Positions 1 to 9,070 of a stretch of 64,000 bases of DNA are shown one piece after another (position 1 is the first letter of the stretch; every line of letters begins with the position of its first letter). The notes under the pieces were generated by a model. The model did no database searches. It saw only the letters and a program-made list of their open reading frames with translations, and was not told where the DNA came from. Origin of the DNA: Acidobacteriota bacterium (GTDB lineage Bacteria; Acidobacteriota; Vicinamibacteria; Vicinamibacterales; UBA823); the NCBI GenBank assembly GCA_002730525.1, contig PCAK01000040.1, forward strand, positions 124,001 through 188,000, in the 5' to 3' direction. The position numbers and the translations under genes were made by a program.

Positions 1-2430
1 CTCTCGGAAGTGTCGGTGTCGGTGTTGTCCGCTTACAAGCAGGGGTACAGCTGGCTCTACGACGCCGTGCGCCCGCGACTGGCCCGGCTGCCCGTAGCCC
101 GTATCGAGATTCGCTTCGCCGAGATCGGTCCGCCCCCGGGCTGGCAGCAGCAGGCGATGTTCACGCCGACACGTTGGCTGCTCGAGCTGCATCCGATCGA
201 CGAGGTCCTCGCGCGCGAACTCGACCTTCCGCTCGAGGCGATCGTGTTCGAGAAGATGCCGATCGGCTCCCCGACCTACGAAGTCATCGCCTGGGACGCG
301 GCCGGCGGCGAGCTGCTCCGGCAGACCTTCGAGCCGGCCGTCGTCGTGCGGTCGTACTTCGACCAGTTTCCGGATTACGAGAAGGTGCGGGTCACGACCG
401 GGTGGCTCGATGCACGGGTTGGTGACCGGCAGGTCGTCGACGCCCGGATCGTCACCGATCCCGAGCGATTCTGGGATCACTTTCAGGGTACGACGCTGCC
501 GGCGATCTACGACTACGTGATGGCGCTCAGCGACGGCAAGCCGCGCGCCGCCGACGCGCCGCACTTTGGCGAGCTGACGGTTGAGGTGACGCTGAGCGAG
601 CCCGACTACCAGATCGGCGTCGATCAGGAACAGATTGCGCCGATGGAGGCGCTGCACGAGGAAATCTACTTCGCGACGCTGCACTTCTTCGACGTACTGG
701 GGCGCTATGCGCGGGGGCAGGCCTTGAACTATCCGGGTCGTGTCATCCCGATCGTGCAGGCGAAGTCGGACGGCACCGCCGGCACGGCCGCCATCCGCTT
801 CACCGGGTTCAACTCCCCGCGCCCAGGCGTCGAGGTGCGTTACCGGGAAGTGGACGGCGGCGAGGGCGAGCGGCGCCTCGACATTCCGAAGGTGGTGCTC
901 GAGCGGCCCGAAGCGCTCGCGGCCTACGTGCGCGCGGGACGCGACGGGCTCGAGCGACTCGATCTGCGCGTGAAGGTCGATTCCGAGCTGGACGAGCGAC
1001 GCGAGCTCGTCAAGCGGACGCGGGCCGAACGTGTCGACGAGCAGATCATGTCGGCCGCTCAGGTCGAGGCGGTCGTCGGCCACGCCGAGCGGCTCCGCGA
1101 GGCCGGGCTCTACCAGTCGGCGCTCGCCTATGCCGATCTCGGTGAACTCCGGGTCGCGGCCGGCTGGGAGCACGACATCGAGGCCGAGACGCAGGTCGTG
1201 GCCACGTTGGTGCGCGGCGGTCGGCCCGACCCGCTTCCCGACGTTCGAGGGCTACTGCGCGGCGCCCCGGCGCGCGACCCGGATGCACCGCTGGTGCAGT
1301 GGGAAACGCCGATTCCCCCGGCGGAGGCCTACGCCATTCTGGCCGTCATGGCCGAGTATCCCGAGGCCACGACCTATCGGGTCGGCGGCAGCTATCTCGG
1401 GAAGGATGTCTGGGCGATGGACCTCATGGCGCCGATCGAGGCGTCGCACTGGTCGCACGCCAAAGCTACGACCTTCAAGCCGACCGTCGTCTACTCGGCA
1501 CGGCAGCACGCGAACGAGGTGTCGTCGACGAGTCACGTCTTGAAGTTGGCCGAGCTTCTGCTGACGGACGATGCATACGCAGCCCACCTCGACAAGGTGA
1601 ACGTCGTCATCCATCCGATCACGAACGCCGACGGCGCGCAGTTGGCCTACGACCTGCAGCTGCGCACGCCCAACCACATGCTGCACGCTGGCTACCTGGG
1701 CTCGCTGGGGGTCGATGTGGGGTCGGGGCAGTGGGACACCGACCCGATCTATCCCGAGTCGACGATCCGTGCCGACCTCTGGCGCACGTGGCTGCCCGAC
1801 ATCTTTCTCAATCCACACGGCTACCCGTCGCACGAATGGGTGCAGCTCTTTTCCGAGTACGCCGGCTGGGTGCGGAACCGCGTGACGCAGTCGCGCGACT
1901 GGTGGGGGATGCGCGGATGGTTCATGCCGGGCTTCAGCTATCTCGACGATCCGCGCTACCCGCGCCACAAGGACGCGGCGTTCGAAATCAGAGACCGGAT
2001 CACCGAGGCCATCAACGCCGCGCCGGACGTGCGCGCGCTGAATGCCCGGGCCTACGCGCGCTACCAGCGGTACGGCTTCGACCACGACGATGAGAACTTC
2101 AAACTCGATTTCTCTGACGATGTCCTGATCTATTCGGCCATCAAGGGATCGCGGCCGAGCGCCGGCAGCCGCAGCTACATGGCGCGCAACCCACGCGTCA
2201 CCATCTGGAGCGGCACGACCGAGGCGCCCGACGAAACCGCGCGCGGGCCGTGGATGGAGCTCGTCGCTACGGCCGGACTGCAGTGGGACAAGGCGATTCT
2301 CGACTATCTCTTCGAGGGTGACCACGAGGTCGAACGTGACGGCAGCGAGTTCTTCGGGGGCGTGCGCCTGAAAATGACCCGGCCGCGGCCGCCGAAGACC
2401 GACGACGATGTCCCCGACGACGAAGGCTAG
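1..2430 (+). CDS. M14-type zinc carboxypeptidase, 5' end outside the window
   Basis: Likely a zinc carboxypeptidase-fold enzyme (peptidase M14) that removes C-terminal residues from peptides or cleaves related amide bonds. The frame is open to base 1, so the protein is probably cut at its N-terminus; the first possible start inside the window is a GTG at 10, and residues are numbered from it. The zinc site is visible: H500 and E503 in RQHANEV and H603 in LNPHGYPSHEW, with an HPITNADG segment between them as in M14 enzymes. A TTEAPDE segment near the C-terminus may hold the catalytic Glu. The first 430 residues are not recognised and are probably an accessory region. The MFS gene follows after 13 nt. 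The family call is good; the substrate is unknown. Confidence 0.85.
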   Translation, partial: LSEVSVSVLSAYKQGYSWLYDAVRPRLARLPVARIEIRFAEIGPPPGWQQQAMFTPTRWLLELHPIDEVLARELDLPLEAIVFEKMPIGSPTYEVIAWDAAGGELLRQTFEPAVVVRSYFDQFPDYEKVRVTTGWLDARVGDRQVVDARIVTDPERFWDHFQGTTLPAIYDYVMALSDGKPRAADAPHFGELTVEVTLSEPDYQIGVDQEQIAPMEALHEEIYFATLHFFDVLGRYARGQALNYPGRVIPIVQAKSDGTAGTAAIRFTGFNSPRPGVEVRYREVDGGEGERRLDIPKVVLERPEALAAYVRAGRDGLERLDLRVKVDSELDERRELVKRTRAERVDEQIMSAAQVEAVVGHAERLREAGLYQSALAYADLGELRVAAGWEHDIEAETQVVATLVRGGRPDPLPDVRGLLRGAPARDPDAPLVQWETPIPPAEAYAILAVMAEYPEATTYRVGGSYLGKDVWAMDLMAPIEASHWSHAKATTFKPTVVYSARQHANEVSSTSHVLKLAELLLTDDAYAAHLDKVNVVIHPITNADGAQLAYDLQLRTPNHMLHAGYLGSLGVDVGSGQWDTDPIYPESTIRADLWRTWLPDIFLNPHGYPSHEWVQLFSEYAGWVRNRVTQSRDWWGMRGWFMPGFSYLDDPRYPRHKDAAFEIRDRITEAINAAPDVRALNARAYARYQRYGFDHDDENFKLDFSDDVLIYSAIKGSRPSAGSRSYMARNPRVTIWSGTTEAPDETARGPWMELVATAGLQWDKAILDYLFEGDHEVERDGSEFFGGVRLKMTRPRPPKTDDDVPDDEG

Positions 2431-2443
2431 CGCCGCCTGAGCC

Positions 2444-3697
2444 GTGCCCGATTCCGCCACTTCCGCACCATCCCTCCTGCACCTCGGCTGGTGGCGCGAC
2501 TCGTCGCCGACCCAGCGCCGCACCCTCTTGGCGGCGTCGATGGGCTGGCTGCTCGACTCGTTCGACGTCATGCTCTACGCGCTGGTGCTGGCCACGCTCA
2601 TGGCCGACCTCGACATGAGTGCGGCGGTGGGCGGCTCGCTGGCCTCGTTGACGCTCGCGGCCTCGGCGGTCGGCGGCGTCCTGTTCGGCGTCTTCGCCGA
2701 CCGCTTCGGGCGGGTCCGCGCACTCGTCTGGAGCGTCCTGATCTACTCGGTTTTCACCGCCGCCTGCGGCCTCGCGCAATCGGTGCGACAGCTCGCCGTC
2801 TTCCGCGTCTTTCTCGGCATCGGCATGGGCGGGGAGTGGGCAAGCGGCGCGGCGCTCGTCTCCGAGACCTGGCCCGCCGAGCATCGCGGCAAGGCCCTCG
2901 GCCTGGTCCAGAGCTCGTGGGCGATCGGCTACGCCGCGGCGGCCGTCGTGACCGCGCTCGTCCTGCCGACGTTCGGATGGCGCGCCGTCTTCTTCGTCGG
3001 CATCCTGCCGGCACTGTTCACCGTCTGGGTCCGGCGCAGCGTGGACGAGCCCGAGGTCTGGCGCGCGCGCGCGCGCGACGGCGCCACGGGCCGCTTCAGC
3101 GAGGTCTTCGCGCCAGGCCGGCGTGGCCTGACGGTCGCCGTGACCCTGATGAACGCCTGCATCATGTTCGCCTGGTGGGGCTTCAACCTCTGGATCCCGG
3201 CCTACCTGTCGCTGCCGGTCGAGCAGGGCGGCATCGGCTTGAGCGCCTACGCGATGTCGGGCCTAGTCATCGCGATGCAGGTCGGCATGTGGTTCGGCTA
3301 CGTCCTGTTCGGCTTCGTGAGCGATCACATCGGCCGGAAGCGGACCTATATCGCCTACGTCCTGACCGCGGCCGTACTGATCCTCGCCTACACCGCCACG
3401 CGGAACCCGATGGCGCTGCTCGTCCTCGGCCCGCTCGTCGCGTTCTTCGGGACCGGATCATTCAGCGGCTTCGGCGCCGTCACCGCCGAGATCTATCCGA
3501 CCGAGATTCGCGCCACGGCCCAGGGCTTTACCTACAACGTTGGCCGTTTGGCGAGCGCTGCGGCCCCGTTCGTCGTCGGCACGCTCGCCCAGACCCAAGG
3601 CTTCGCGGCCGCGCTCTCGATCGCCTCGGTGGCGTTCGTTCTGGCCGCGGTTTGCTGGATCTGGATCCCGGAGACCAAGGGGCGGGAGTTGGCGTAG
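2444..3697 (+). CDS. MFS transporter, metabolite:H+ symporter type
   Basis: A 417-residue inner-membrane carrier of the major facilitator superfamily. About 12 hydrophobic segments are visible. The loop between segments 2 and 3 has the MFS signature (FADRFGRVRALVW) and the second half has a degenerate copy (FVSDHIGRKRTYI). GMGGEWASG and the RGKALGLVQSSW region resemble the metabolite:H+ symporter and aromatic-acid carrier subfamilies. The start is a GTG 13 nt after the M14 stop, so the two genes are probably co-transcribed. A short run of alternating G and C at 3061-3075 encodes Ala-Arg repeats in the central cytoplasmic loop. The substrate cannot be told from sequence; given the neighbours, a peptide breakdown product is possible. 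Confidence 0.88.
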   Translation: MPDSATSAPSLLHLGWWRDSSPTQRRTLLAASMGWLLDSFDVMLYALVLATLMADLDMSAAVGGSLASLTLAASAVGGVLFGVFADRFGRVRALVWSVLIYSVFTAACGLAQSVRQLAVFRVFLGIGMGGEWASGAALVSETWPAEHRGKALGLVQSSWAIGYAAAAVVTALVLPTFGWRAVFFVGILPALFTVWVRRSVDEPEVWRARARDGATGRFSEVFAPGRRGLTVAVTLMNACIMFAWWGFNLWIPAYLSLPVEQGGIGLSAYAMSGLVIAMQVGMWFGYVLFGFVSDHIGRKRTYIAYVLTAAVLILAYTATRNPMALLVLGPLVAFFGTGSFSGFGAVTAEIYPTEIRATAQGFTYNVGRLASAAAPFVVGTLAQTQGFAAALSIASVAFVLAAVCWIWIPETKGRELA

Positions 3698-3754
3698 GAG
3701 GCAGGAGGCTGAATCTACCGCTGATCGTTAAACCCCTCCGGCCTCCTTCTTTGA

Positions 3755-3760
3755 TATCCT
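3755..3760 (+). promoter_or_regulatory. Possible -10 box (TATCCT) for the S9 peptidase gene
   Basis: TATCCT lies in a locally AT-richer stretch (CTTTGATATCCTG) between the MFS and S9 genes. It ends 32 nt before the ATG, which leaves room for a leader with the clear Shine-Dalgarno sequence at 3781-3788. No convincing -35 box is seen. Confidence 0.3.
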
Positions 3761-3792
3761 GCCCGGCACCCCCAATCGAGGGAAGGAGAGCC

Positions 3793-5832
3793 ATGCGCCT
3801 TCGACCGTCCGCTGCCGTCCTGCTCGTCGCCTTGCTCGTTTCCGGTGCGTTGCCGGCCCGGGCCCAGACGCCCTTCGTCAGCGACGATCTGCACCGGCTG
3901 CAGTCGGTCGGCGACGTCCAACTCTCGCCCGACGGGCGGCGGGTCGCCTACAGCGTTCGGAAGAGCGACCGGCCGGCCCGGCCCTACTCAGAGGTCTGGG
4001 TGATGGAGATCGCCTCGGGCGCCATCGTGCGGCTCGGCGGCGAGGATGGCTCGGCCTCGGGGCCGCGTTGGTCGCCCGACGGCCGGGAGATCGCCTACAC
4101 GGGCGTGGCCGAGGGGCAGTCTGGGCTCGTCGTCGCGCGCGCCGACGGCTCGAACGCTGCGTTCCTTGCGCCGATCGCCGGCACGAATCATCCGCTGCCC
4201 TCGGCGGGCGAGCGGATCGCCTGGGCGCCCGATGGCAACCGGATCGCCTTCGTCTCGGCGACCGAGGGGCCTGAGGAGGAGGCCAGCGGCGACCCGGCCG
4301 TCATCACGCGCTACCTCTACAAGCCGACCGCCGCGGAGGGCGGCACGCGGTTCAACGACAACCGCCGGGTACACCTGTTCATGGTCGATCGGTTGACCAA
4401 TCGGGTGCATCAGCTGACGAACGGGATCCACTACGAGCATTCGATTGACTGGTCGCCGGACGGTGACGAGATCCTCTTCGTCTCGAACCGCGGCGCCGAT
4501 CCCGATCGGGTCTTCAACTACGACATCTTCGCGGTACGTGTCGCCGATCAGACGATCCGGCGGCTGACCGACACCGCCAACGCCGAGTACCAGCCGCGCT
4601 GGTCGCCCGACGGAAGCACCATCGCCTATCTCGGGACCCGACGCACGCTGACGTCGTCGGAGACGACGATGGAGGATACCCACGCCTGGCTGATCGATGC
4701 CGACGGCGGCAACCGCCGCGAGATCGGTGACGAGGTGGACAACCGGCAGCGTAGCGTCGGCTGGGCCGCCGACGGCCAGTCGGTCTACTTCACCGTTCAG
4801 GCACGCGGCAACGTGCATCTGTTCAGGCTACCGGTCGCCGGCGGCTCGCCGCAGATGATGGTCATCGACCGCGGGCGCGTCGGCGCCTGGTCGGCGGCCG
4901 CCGACGGCAGCGTCGCCTACGCGTTCAGCGGGCCGGGTGCTCCGGCCGAACTCTACGTGCGTGGTGACGACGGCGCGCGCGCGCTGACGACGCTGAACGA
5001 GGAGTTCCTCGCCGAGCGCCAGGTCGCTGAGGTCGAGGCGTTCACGTTCGACAGCTTCGACGGGCGATCGATCGAGGCATTCCTGACGAAGCCGGTGACG
5101 GTGGACCCGGCGAGCCGGCACCCGCTGGTGGTCGTCATCCACGGCGGGCCGCACGGCCAGCAGGGCGCGACGTTCAACGCGAACGCGCAGGTCTACGCCG
5201 CGCGCGGGTGGGCGACGCTGATGGTCAACTACCGCGGGTCGACCGGCTACGGGCAGGAATTGGCCGACGCGATCTTCAAGGACCAGAACGGCGGCGAGGC
5301 CCAGGATGTCGTGGCCGGCGTCGACGCGGCCCTCGATCGTTACCGCTGGCTCGACGGCGACCGCCTGGCGATCGAGGGCGGCAGCTACGGCGGGCAGCTC
5401 ACGAACTGGATCATCACGCAGACCGACCGGTTCAAGGCGGCGATCCCGCGCGCCAGCATCTCGAACCTCGTCAGCTTCAACTACATGGCCTACTACCACG
5501 ACTACCTCGCCGTCGAGTTCGGCGCCTACCCGCACGAGGACGGCATCATCGATCTGCTCTGGGAGCGCTCGCCGATCCGGTACGCCGGCGACGTCACGAC
5601 GCCGACGATGTTGGCGCACGGCGAAAACGACAACGACGTGCCGATCGCCGAGGCGGAGCAGTTCTACATCGCGTTGAAGGACGTGGGTGTGGAGGCCGTG
5701 ATGCTCCGCTACCCGCGCGAGGGCCACGGGATCCGCGAGACCGCCCACCAGGTCGATCTGCTCGAACGCTCGATCGCCTGGTACGAGCGATACCTCGGCG
5801 GAAACATCACCTCCACGGCCGCTTCCCGCTGA
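3793..5832 (+). CDS. Secreted S9 family prolyl oligopeptidase-type peptidase
   Basis: A 679-residue serine peptidase of the acylaminoacyl-peptidase/DPP type. Residues 1-25 form a signal peptide ending ARAQ, followed by a PD40-type beta-propeller with repeated LSPDGRRVAY and WSPDGREIAY segments. The C-terminal alpha/beta-hydrolase domain carries S531 in GGSYGGQ, D613 in HGENDNDVP and H645 in EGHGIRE, a complete catalytic triad. The start at 3793 is chosen because GGAAGGAG lies 5-12 nt before it and the signal peptide begins there; the frame is open further upstream but only as a shadow of the MFS gene. It is one of three S9 enzymes here, probably degrading oligopeptides outside the cytoplasm. 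Confidence 0.93.
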   Translation: MRLRPSAAVLLVALLVSGALPARAQTPFVSDDLHRLQSVGDVQLSPDGRRVAYSVRKSDRPARPYSEVWVMEIASGAIVRLGGEDGSASGPRWSPDGREIAYTGVAEGQSGLVVARADGSNAAFLAPIAGTNHPLPSAGERIAWAPDGNRIAFVSATEGPEEEASGDPAVITRYLYKPTAAEGGTRFNDNRRVHLFMVDRLTNRVHQLTNGIHYEHSIDWSPDGDEILFVSNRGADPDRVFNYDIFAVRVADQTIRRLTDTANAEYQPRWSPDGSTIAYLGTRRTLTSSETTMEDTHAWLIDADGGNRREIGDEVDNRQRSVGWAADGQSVYFTVQARGNVHLFRLPVAGGSPQMMVIDRGRVGAWSAAADGSVAYAFSGPGAPAELYVRGDDGARALTTLNEEFLAERQVAEVEAFTFDSFDGRSIEAFLTKPVTVDPASRHPLVVVIHGGPHGQQGATFNANAQVYAARGWATLMVNYRGSTGYGQELADAIFKDQNGGEAQDVVAGVDAALDRYRWLDGDRLAIEGGSYGGQLTNWIITQTDRFKAAIPRASISNLVSFNYMAYYHDYLAVEFGAYPHEDGIIDLLWERSPIRYAGDVTTPTMLAHGENDNDVPIAEAEQFYIALKDVGVEAVMLRYPREGHGIRETAHQVDLLERSIAWYERYLGGNITSTAASR

Positions 5833-5845
5833 CCCGCTGGGGCGT

Positions 5846-5891
5846 TTCGAGCGTGCTTGCGCGGCCGGTTCGAGCGTGCTTGCGCGGCCGG
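5846..5891. repeat. Perfect 23-bp direct tandem repeat, two copies
   Basis: Bases 5846-5868 are repeated exactly at 5869-5891, starting 14 nt after the S9 peptidase stop. The unit begins TTCGAGCGTGC and ends GCGGCCGG. The rest of the 290-nt gap up to 6123 holds no gene that I can support; short open frames there show no family features. Confidence 0.9.
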
Positions 5892-6122
5892 AGGCGCCGC
5901 GCTAGACTCGGCGACACCACGTAGGCGTTTCTCTTCATCGGTGTCCGGCGTTCCGTTCCCGGAGGTGGTCATGAGCCCCTCGGCGTTCGGCGGCGCGCGC
6001 GTTCCGCTCGGCTCTCCTGCGGGCTGTGTCCAGCCCGGCCACTCCGGTTTCGCCCTCACGTCGGCTGACGTGACCGTCCGTTCGAGTCTGGATTTCCGGC
6101 AGAGTTTGGGGAGGGTAGGACC

Positions 6123-6512
6123 ATGACGAAAGTACGTGCTCGCATGGCGGTGGCGGCGTTCGCCCTCGGCATCAGCGTTGTCGTCGCAGGGTGCGGGTCG
6201 GGCGTAGCCATGGAGAACATCGGCGGGCCGATCGACATCGAGGTCACACAGCTGTTCATCAACGTGACGAATCGGACCGGCACGGCGATCGCCGATGTGA
6301 AGCTGGAGGTGTTCCCGGTGGGCCGGCAGATGGTCTTCTCGGTGACCCAGTACCGTCTCGAGTCCGAGGCGCTCAAGAAGTTCTCGATGTCGGATCTGCG
6401 AGGGAGCGACGGCACGCCGTTCAACCTCCGGGTCCATCGCCCGCAATCCGTCAAGGTGTCCGCGGAGGGCGTGGACGGCTCGCTCCACGCGATCGAGATT
6501 CCGTGGGAGTGA
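6123..6512 (+). CDS. Small predicted lipoprotein of unknown function
   Basis: A 129-residue protein starting with a basic N-terminus and hydrophobic stretch that ends in a lipobox (VVAGC, Cys about residue 23), so it is predicted to be exported and lipidated. The mature part of about 105 residues looks like a small beta-rich domain (FINVTNRTGTAIADVKLEVFP). This resembles proteins that carry one immunoglobulin-like or transthyretin-like fold, but I recognise no family. A GGGGAGGGTAGGA stretch just upstream provides ribosome binding. It stands alone before the antiporter gene. Confidence 0.7.
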   Translation: MTKVRARMAVAAFALGISVVVAGCGSGVAMENIGGPIDIEVTQLFINVTNRTGTAIADVKLEVFPVGRQMVFSVTQYRLESEALKKFSMSDLRGSDGTPFNLRVHRPQSVKVSAEGVDGSLHAIEIPWE

Positions 6513-6576
6513 TCGCGACGCGGCTCCACGCACGAGCCGCCGACCGACCCGTCTAGCTGTCCGCGCCACCTCACGG

Positions 6577-6582
6577 TAGAGT
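6577..6582 (+). promoter_or_regulatory. TAGAGT box 6 nt before the antiporter start, probably leaderless
   Basis: TAGAGT is followed by GGCGCG and then the ATG at 6589. There is no Shine-Dalgarno sequence. The spacing suits transcription starting at or next to the start codon. It is one of ten such arrangements in the window. Confidence 0.45.
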
Positions 6583-6588
6583 GGCGCG

Positions 6589-7854
6589 ATGGGTATCGAG
6601 TCGGTCCTCAACCTCGCCGCGTTCCTCGTGACGATGGCGGCGGCGTTCGGCTACCTGAACCATCGGTGGCTGAAGCTGCCGCACACCGTCGGCCTGGTCG
6701 TCATCGCGCTGTTCGCGTCCCTTACCGCGCTGCTGATCGACGCTCTGGCCCCGACGCTCGGGTTCGGTCCGGCCGTCCGCGGCGCGCTCACCGACATCGA
6801 CCTGTACGACACTTTGATGAAGGGGATGCTGGGCTTCCTGCTCTTCGCGGGCGCCCTGCACGTCGACCTCGACGATCTGCTGCAGCGGCGCTGGGCGATC
6901 TCGATTCTGGCGACCGTCGGCATCCTCACCTCCACCGCCATCGTCGGGGGCCTGACCTACGCGGGATGGCGCGCGCTCGGGTTCGACGTCGGGTGGCTGC
7001 CCTGCTTGATCTTCGGCGCGCTCATCTCGCCGACCGATCCGATCGCCGTGCTCGGGATCCTGAAGCGGCTGTCCGTGCCGCCGACGCTCGAGGCCAAGAT
7101 CGCCGGCGAGAGCCTGTTCAACGACGGCGTGGGCGTCGTCGTCTTCACCGTGCTGGCGGGGTTGGGGGCTGGCGGTGCGGCGGCGGTCGACGTCTCGCCC
7201 GTTGCGGTGGTCGAACTACTGGTTACCGAAGTGCTGGGTGGCGTCGCCCTTGGCCTCGTCGCCGGATACGTGACATACCGGCTGATGCGTCGGCTGGACG
7301 AGCACAACCTCGAGGTGATGATGACCCTCGCCCTGGTCATGGCCACGACCGCACTCGCAGCCCGATGGCACTTCTCGGGCCCGCTCGCGGTGGTCGTCGC
7401 CGGGCTCTTCATCGGCAACCACGGGGCGCGGTTCGCGATGAGCGCGAACACGCGCGAGCATATCGAGACCTTCTGGTCGTTGCTCGACGAGATCCTGAAC
7501 TCGGTGCTGTTCCTGATCATCGGGTTCGAGGTCGTGGCGTTGTCACTGAGCGGCGCGGTGGTGGCGGCCGTGGCCTTGACGATCCCGGTTGTGCTCGCGG
7601 CCAGATTCGTGAGCGTGGCCGGACCGATCACCCTGCTCCGGCCCTGGCGGACGTTCACGCCGGGTGCGATTCCCGTGCTCACCTGGGGCGGATTGCGCGG
7701 GGGCATCTCCGTGGCACTGGTGTTGTCGCTGCCACCGTCACCGGTAAGGGAACTGCTCCTGGCCGCGACCTACGGGGTGGTGATCTTCTCGATCGTTGTG
7801 CAGGGTCTGACGATCGAGCGCGTCGTTCGTCGGAGCGTCGTGGCCGCGAACTGA
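6589..7854 (+). CDS. Na+(K+)/H+ antiporter, CPA1/NhaP type
   Basis: A 421-residue inner-membrane cation:proton antiporter for pH and salt homeostasis. It has about 12 hydrophobic segments. Segment 5 contains the transport motif SPTDP (D150), and the next segment holds GESLFNDG with N178-D179, the Asn-Asp pair expected of electroneutral CPA1 exchangers. There is no long cytoplasmic C-terminal regulatory domain, so this is the short NhaP form. The gene has its own probable promoter, with TAGAGT only 6 nt upstream of the ATG. The MFS gene on the other strand ends 10 nt downstream. Confidence 0.92.
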   Translation: MGIESVLNLAAFLVTMAAAFGYLNHRWLKLPHTVGLVVIALFASLTALLIDALAPTLGFGPAVRGALTDIDLYDTLMKGMLGFLLFAGALHVDLDDLLQRRWAISILATVGILTSTAIVGGLTYAGWRALGFDVGWLPCLIFGALISPTDPIAVLGILKRLSVPPTLEAKIAGESLFNDGVGVVVFTVLAGLGAGGAAAVDVSPVAVVELLVTEVLGGVALGLVAGYVTYRLMRRLDEHNLEVMMTLALVMATTALAARWHFSGPLAVVVAGLFIGNHGARFAMSANTREHIETFWSLLDEILNSVLFLIIGFEVVALSLSGAVVAAVALTIPVVLAARFVSVAGPITLLRPWRTFTPGAIPVLTWGGLRGGISVALVLSLPPSPVRELLLAATYGVVIFSIVVQGLTIERVVRRSVVAAN

Positions 7855-7864
7855 GTTGGCCGGG

Positions 7865-9070
7865 CTATCTGGGCCGAATCCGGTGCCGGGCGATGACGAG
7901 CACCGGGATGACCGCGAATCCGGCGCCCACGGTGCTCAGTAGCGTGAAGCCACCCTGGCCAAGCAGGACGCCCGAGGCGAGGCTGGCGGCGGCGGCGCTC
8001 AGCCAGGTCAACGAATCGGCCGAACCCTGGGCGCGAACACGGTCGATCTCGGGCACGCTGTCGGTCAGGAGCGCGCTGCCGGCGACGAACCCGAAATTCC
8101 ACCCGAGTCCGAGCAGGAATAGCGCAACGGTCAGACGCGCGGTCTCGTCGCCCGGCGTGTTCGCGGCCAGGAACACCGACCCGATCAGCAGGGCGACGCC
8201 GATCAGGATCACCGGGATGCGTCCGAGGCGGTCGCTGAGGTAGCCGGTCAGCGGCGACAGCGCGTACATGCCTACGGCGTGGGTGCCGATGACCAGACCG
8301 ACCGATCCCAGTCCGTCGCCCGCGCCGCGAATGTGCACCGGCGTCATCGTCATCAGCAGCATCATCACGCCCTGGAAGATGACCAGCGAGACGACGGCGA
8401 TCTGCGTGTCGGGCACCGCGAGCAGGCGACGGACGTCGAGTCGTCGAAGTGGCTGGCCTGTCGCAGGGTGGGACGGGGCGAGCGGCGGCATCCTGGCCCG
8501 CAGCACGCCGGCCGCACTCACCGCCCCGGCGATCGCCACCAGGTAGGCCCCCGATGTGTCGACCGTGCCCAGCCAGTGCGCGAACTGGCGGGCCGGTTCG
8601 AGGAGGGTCGGGCCCACGACGGATCCGATCGTGCCCGCCCAGATGATCCAGCCGATTGCCGAGGCGCGGTGCTGCGATTCGTAGAGGTCGGATGCCGCAT
8701 AGCGCGTCAGACGATTCGCGCTGTGCCCGGCACCCAGCGTGAACATCGCGATCGAGAAGAGCGCGAATGAGGCCACGTTGGTGGCGACGAGCGCCAGCAG
8801 GGCGGCGACCGCGACGACCGAGTACCCCAGGATCAAGCCGCTCCGCCTGCCGCGCTCGGCCATGTGCGTCGCCAGCACCGTCGAGCCGACCGCCATGCCG
8901 ATGACCGTGAAGGCCGACGGCAAGCCGCTCAGCGTCGTGCTGCCAAGCAGATCCTCGGCAATGAGCGGGGCGACGATGATCGCCGCGATGTAGCCGCTCG
9001 ACGACAGACCCACGCTCACGAACAGCGCGGCCATCGCCGCCCGGCGGGTGGCCGGGGGAACCGGTTCCAT
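7865..9070 (-). CDS. MFS transporter, YNFM/drug-efflux-like
   Basis: A 401-residue major facilitator protein with 12 predicted membrane segments. The N-terminal half contains THMAERGRRSGLILGY in the loop 2-3 position, and the second half has SDRLGRIPVILIG, the classical MFS loop motif. FTLGAGHSANRLTRYAASDLYESQHRASAIG resembles the conserved segment-4 region of efflux carriers. Its ATG overlaps the stop of the upstream decarboxylase gene by one base (TAATG), so the two are translationally coupled. Export of a decarboxylation product such as an amine, or exchange with its precursor, is a reasonable inference. Confidence 0.85.
   Translation of the reverse strand: MEPVPPATRRAAMAALFVSVGLSSSGYIAAIIVAPLIAEDLLGSTTLSGLPSAFTVIGMAVGSTVLATHMAERGRRSGLILGYSVVAVAALLALVATNVASFALFSIAMFTLGAGHSANRLTRYAASDLYESQHRASAIGWIIWAGTIGSVVGPTLLEPARQFAHWLGTVDTSGAYLVAIAGAVSAAGVLRARMPPLAPSHPATGQPLRRLDVRRLLAVPDTQIAVVSLVIFQGVMMLLMTMTPVHIRGAGDGLGSVGLVIGTHAVGMYALSPLTGYLSDRLGRIPVILIGVALLIGSVFLAANTPGDETARLTVALFLLGLGWNFGFVAGSALLTDSVPEIDRVRAQGSADSLTWLSAAAASLASGVLLGQGGFTLLSTVGAGFAVIPVLVIARHRIRPR

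Noticed and set aside
1252-2571. 439-codon open frame antisense to the M14 gene
   Set aside because: Composition is typical of an antisense shadow in GC-rich DNA and no family motif is present, while the M14 frame has a full zinc site.
3061-3075. Run of alternating G and C as a possible Z-DNA or phase-variation site
   Set aside because: It lies in frame in the MFS coding sequence, encodes a normal Ala/Arg loop, and the frame is intact.
2491-3792. Long open frame running through the MFS gene region into the S9 peptidase
   Set aside because: It is the second frame of the MFS gene, with Arg/Gly/Pro-rich noise; the S9 protein has its own signal peptide and ribosome binding site at 3793.
5857-6126. 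Small open frame of 89 codons in the gap before the lipoprotein gene
   Set aside because: It spans the tandem repeat, has no recognisable domain or ribosome binding site, and overlaps the lipoprotein's start region.
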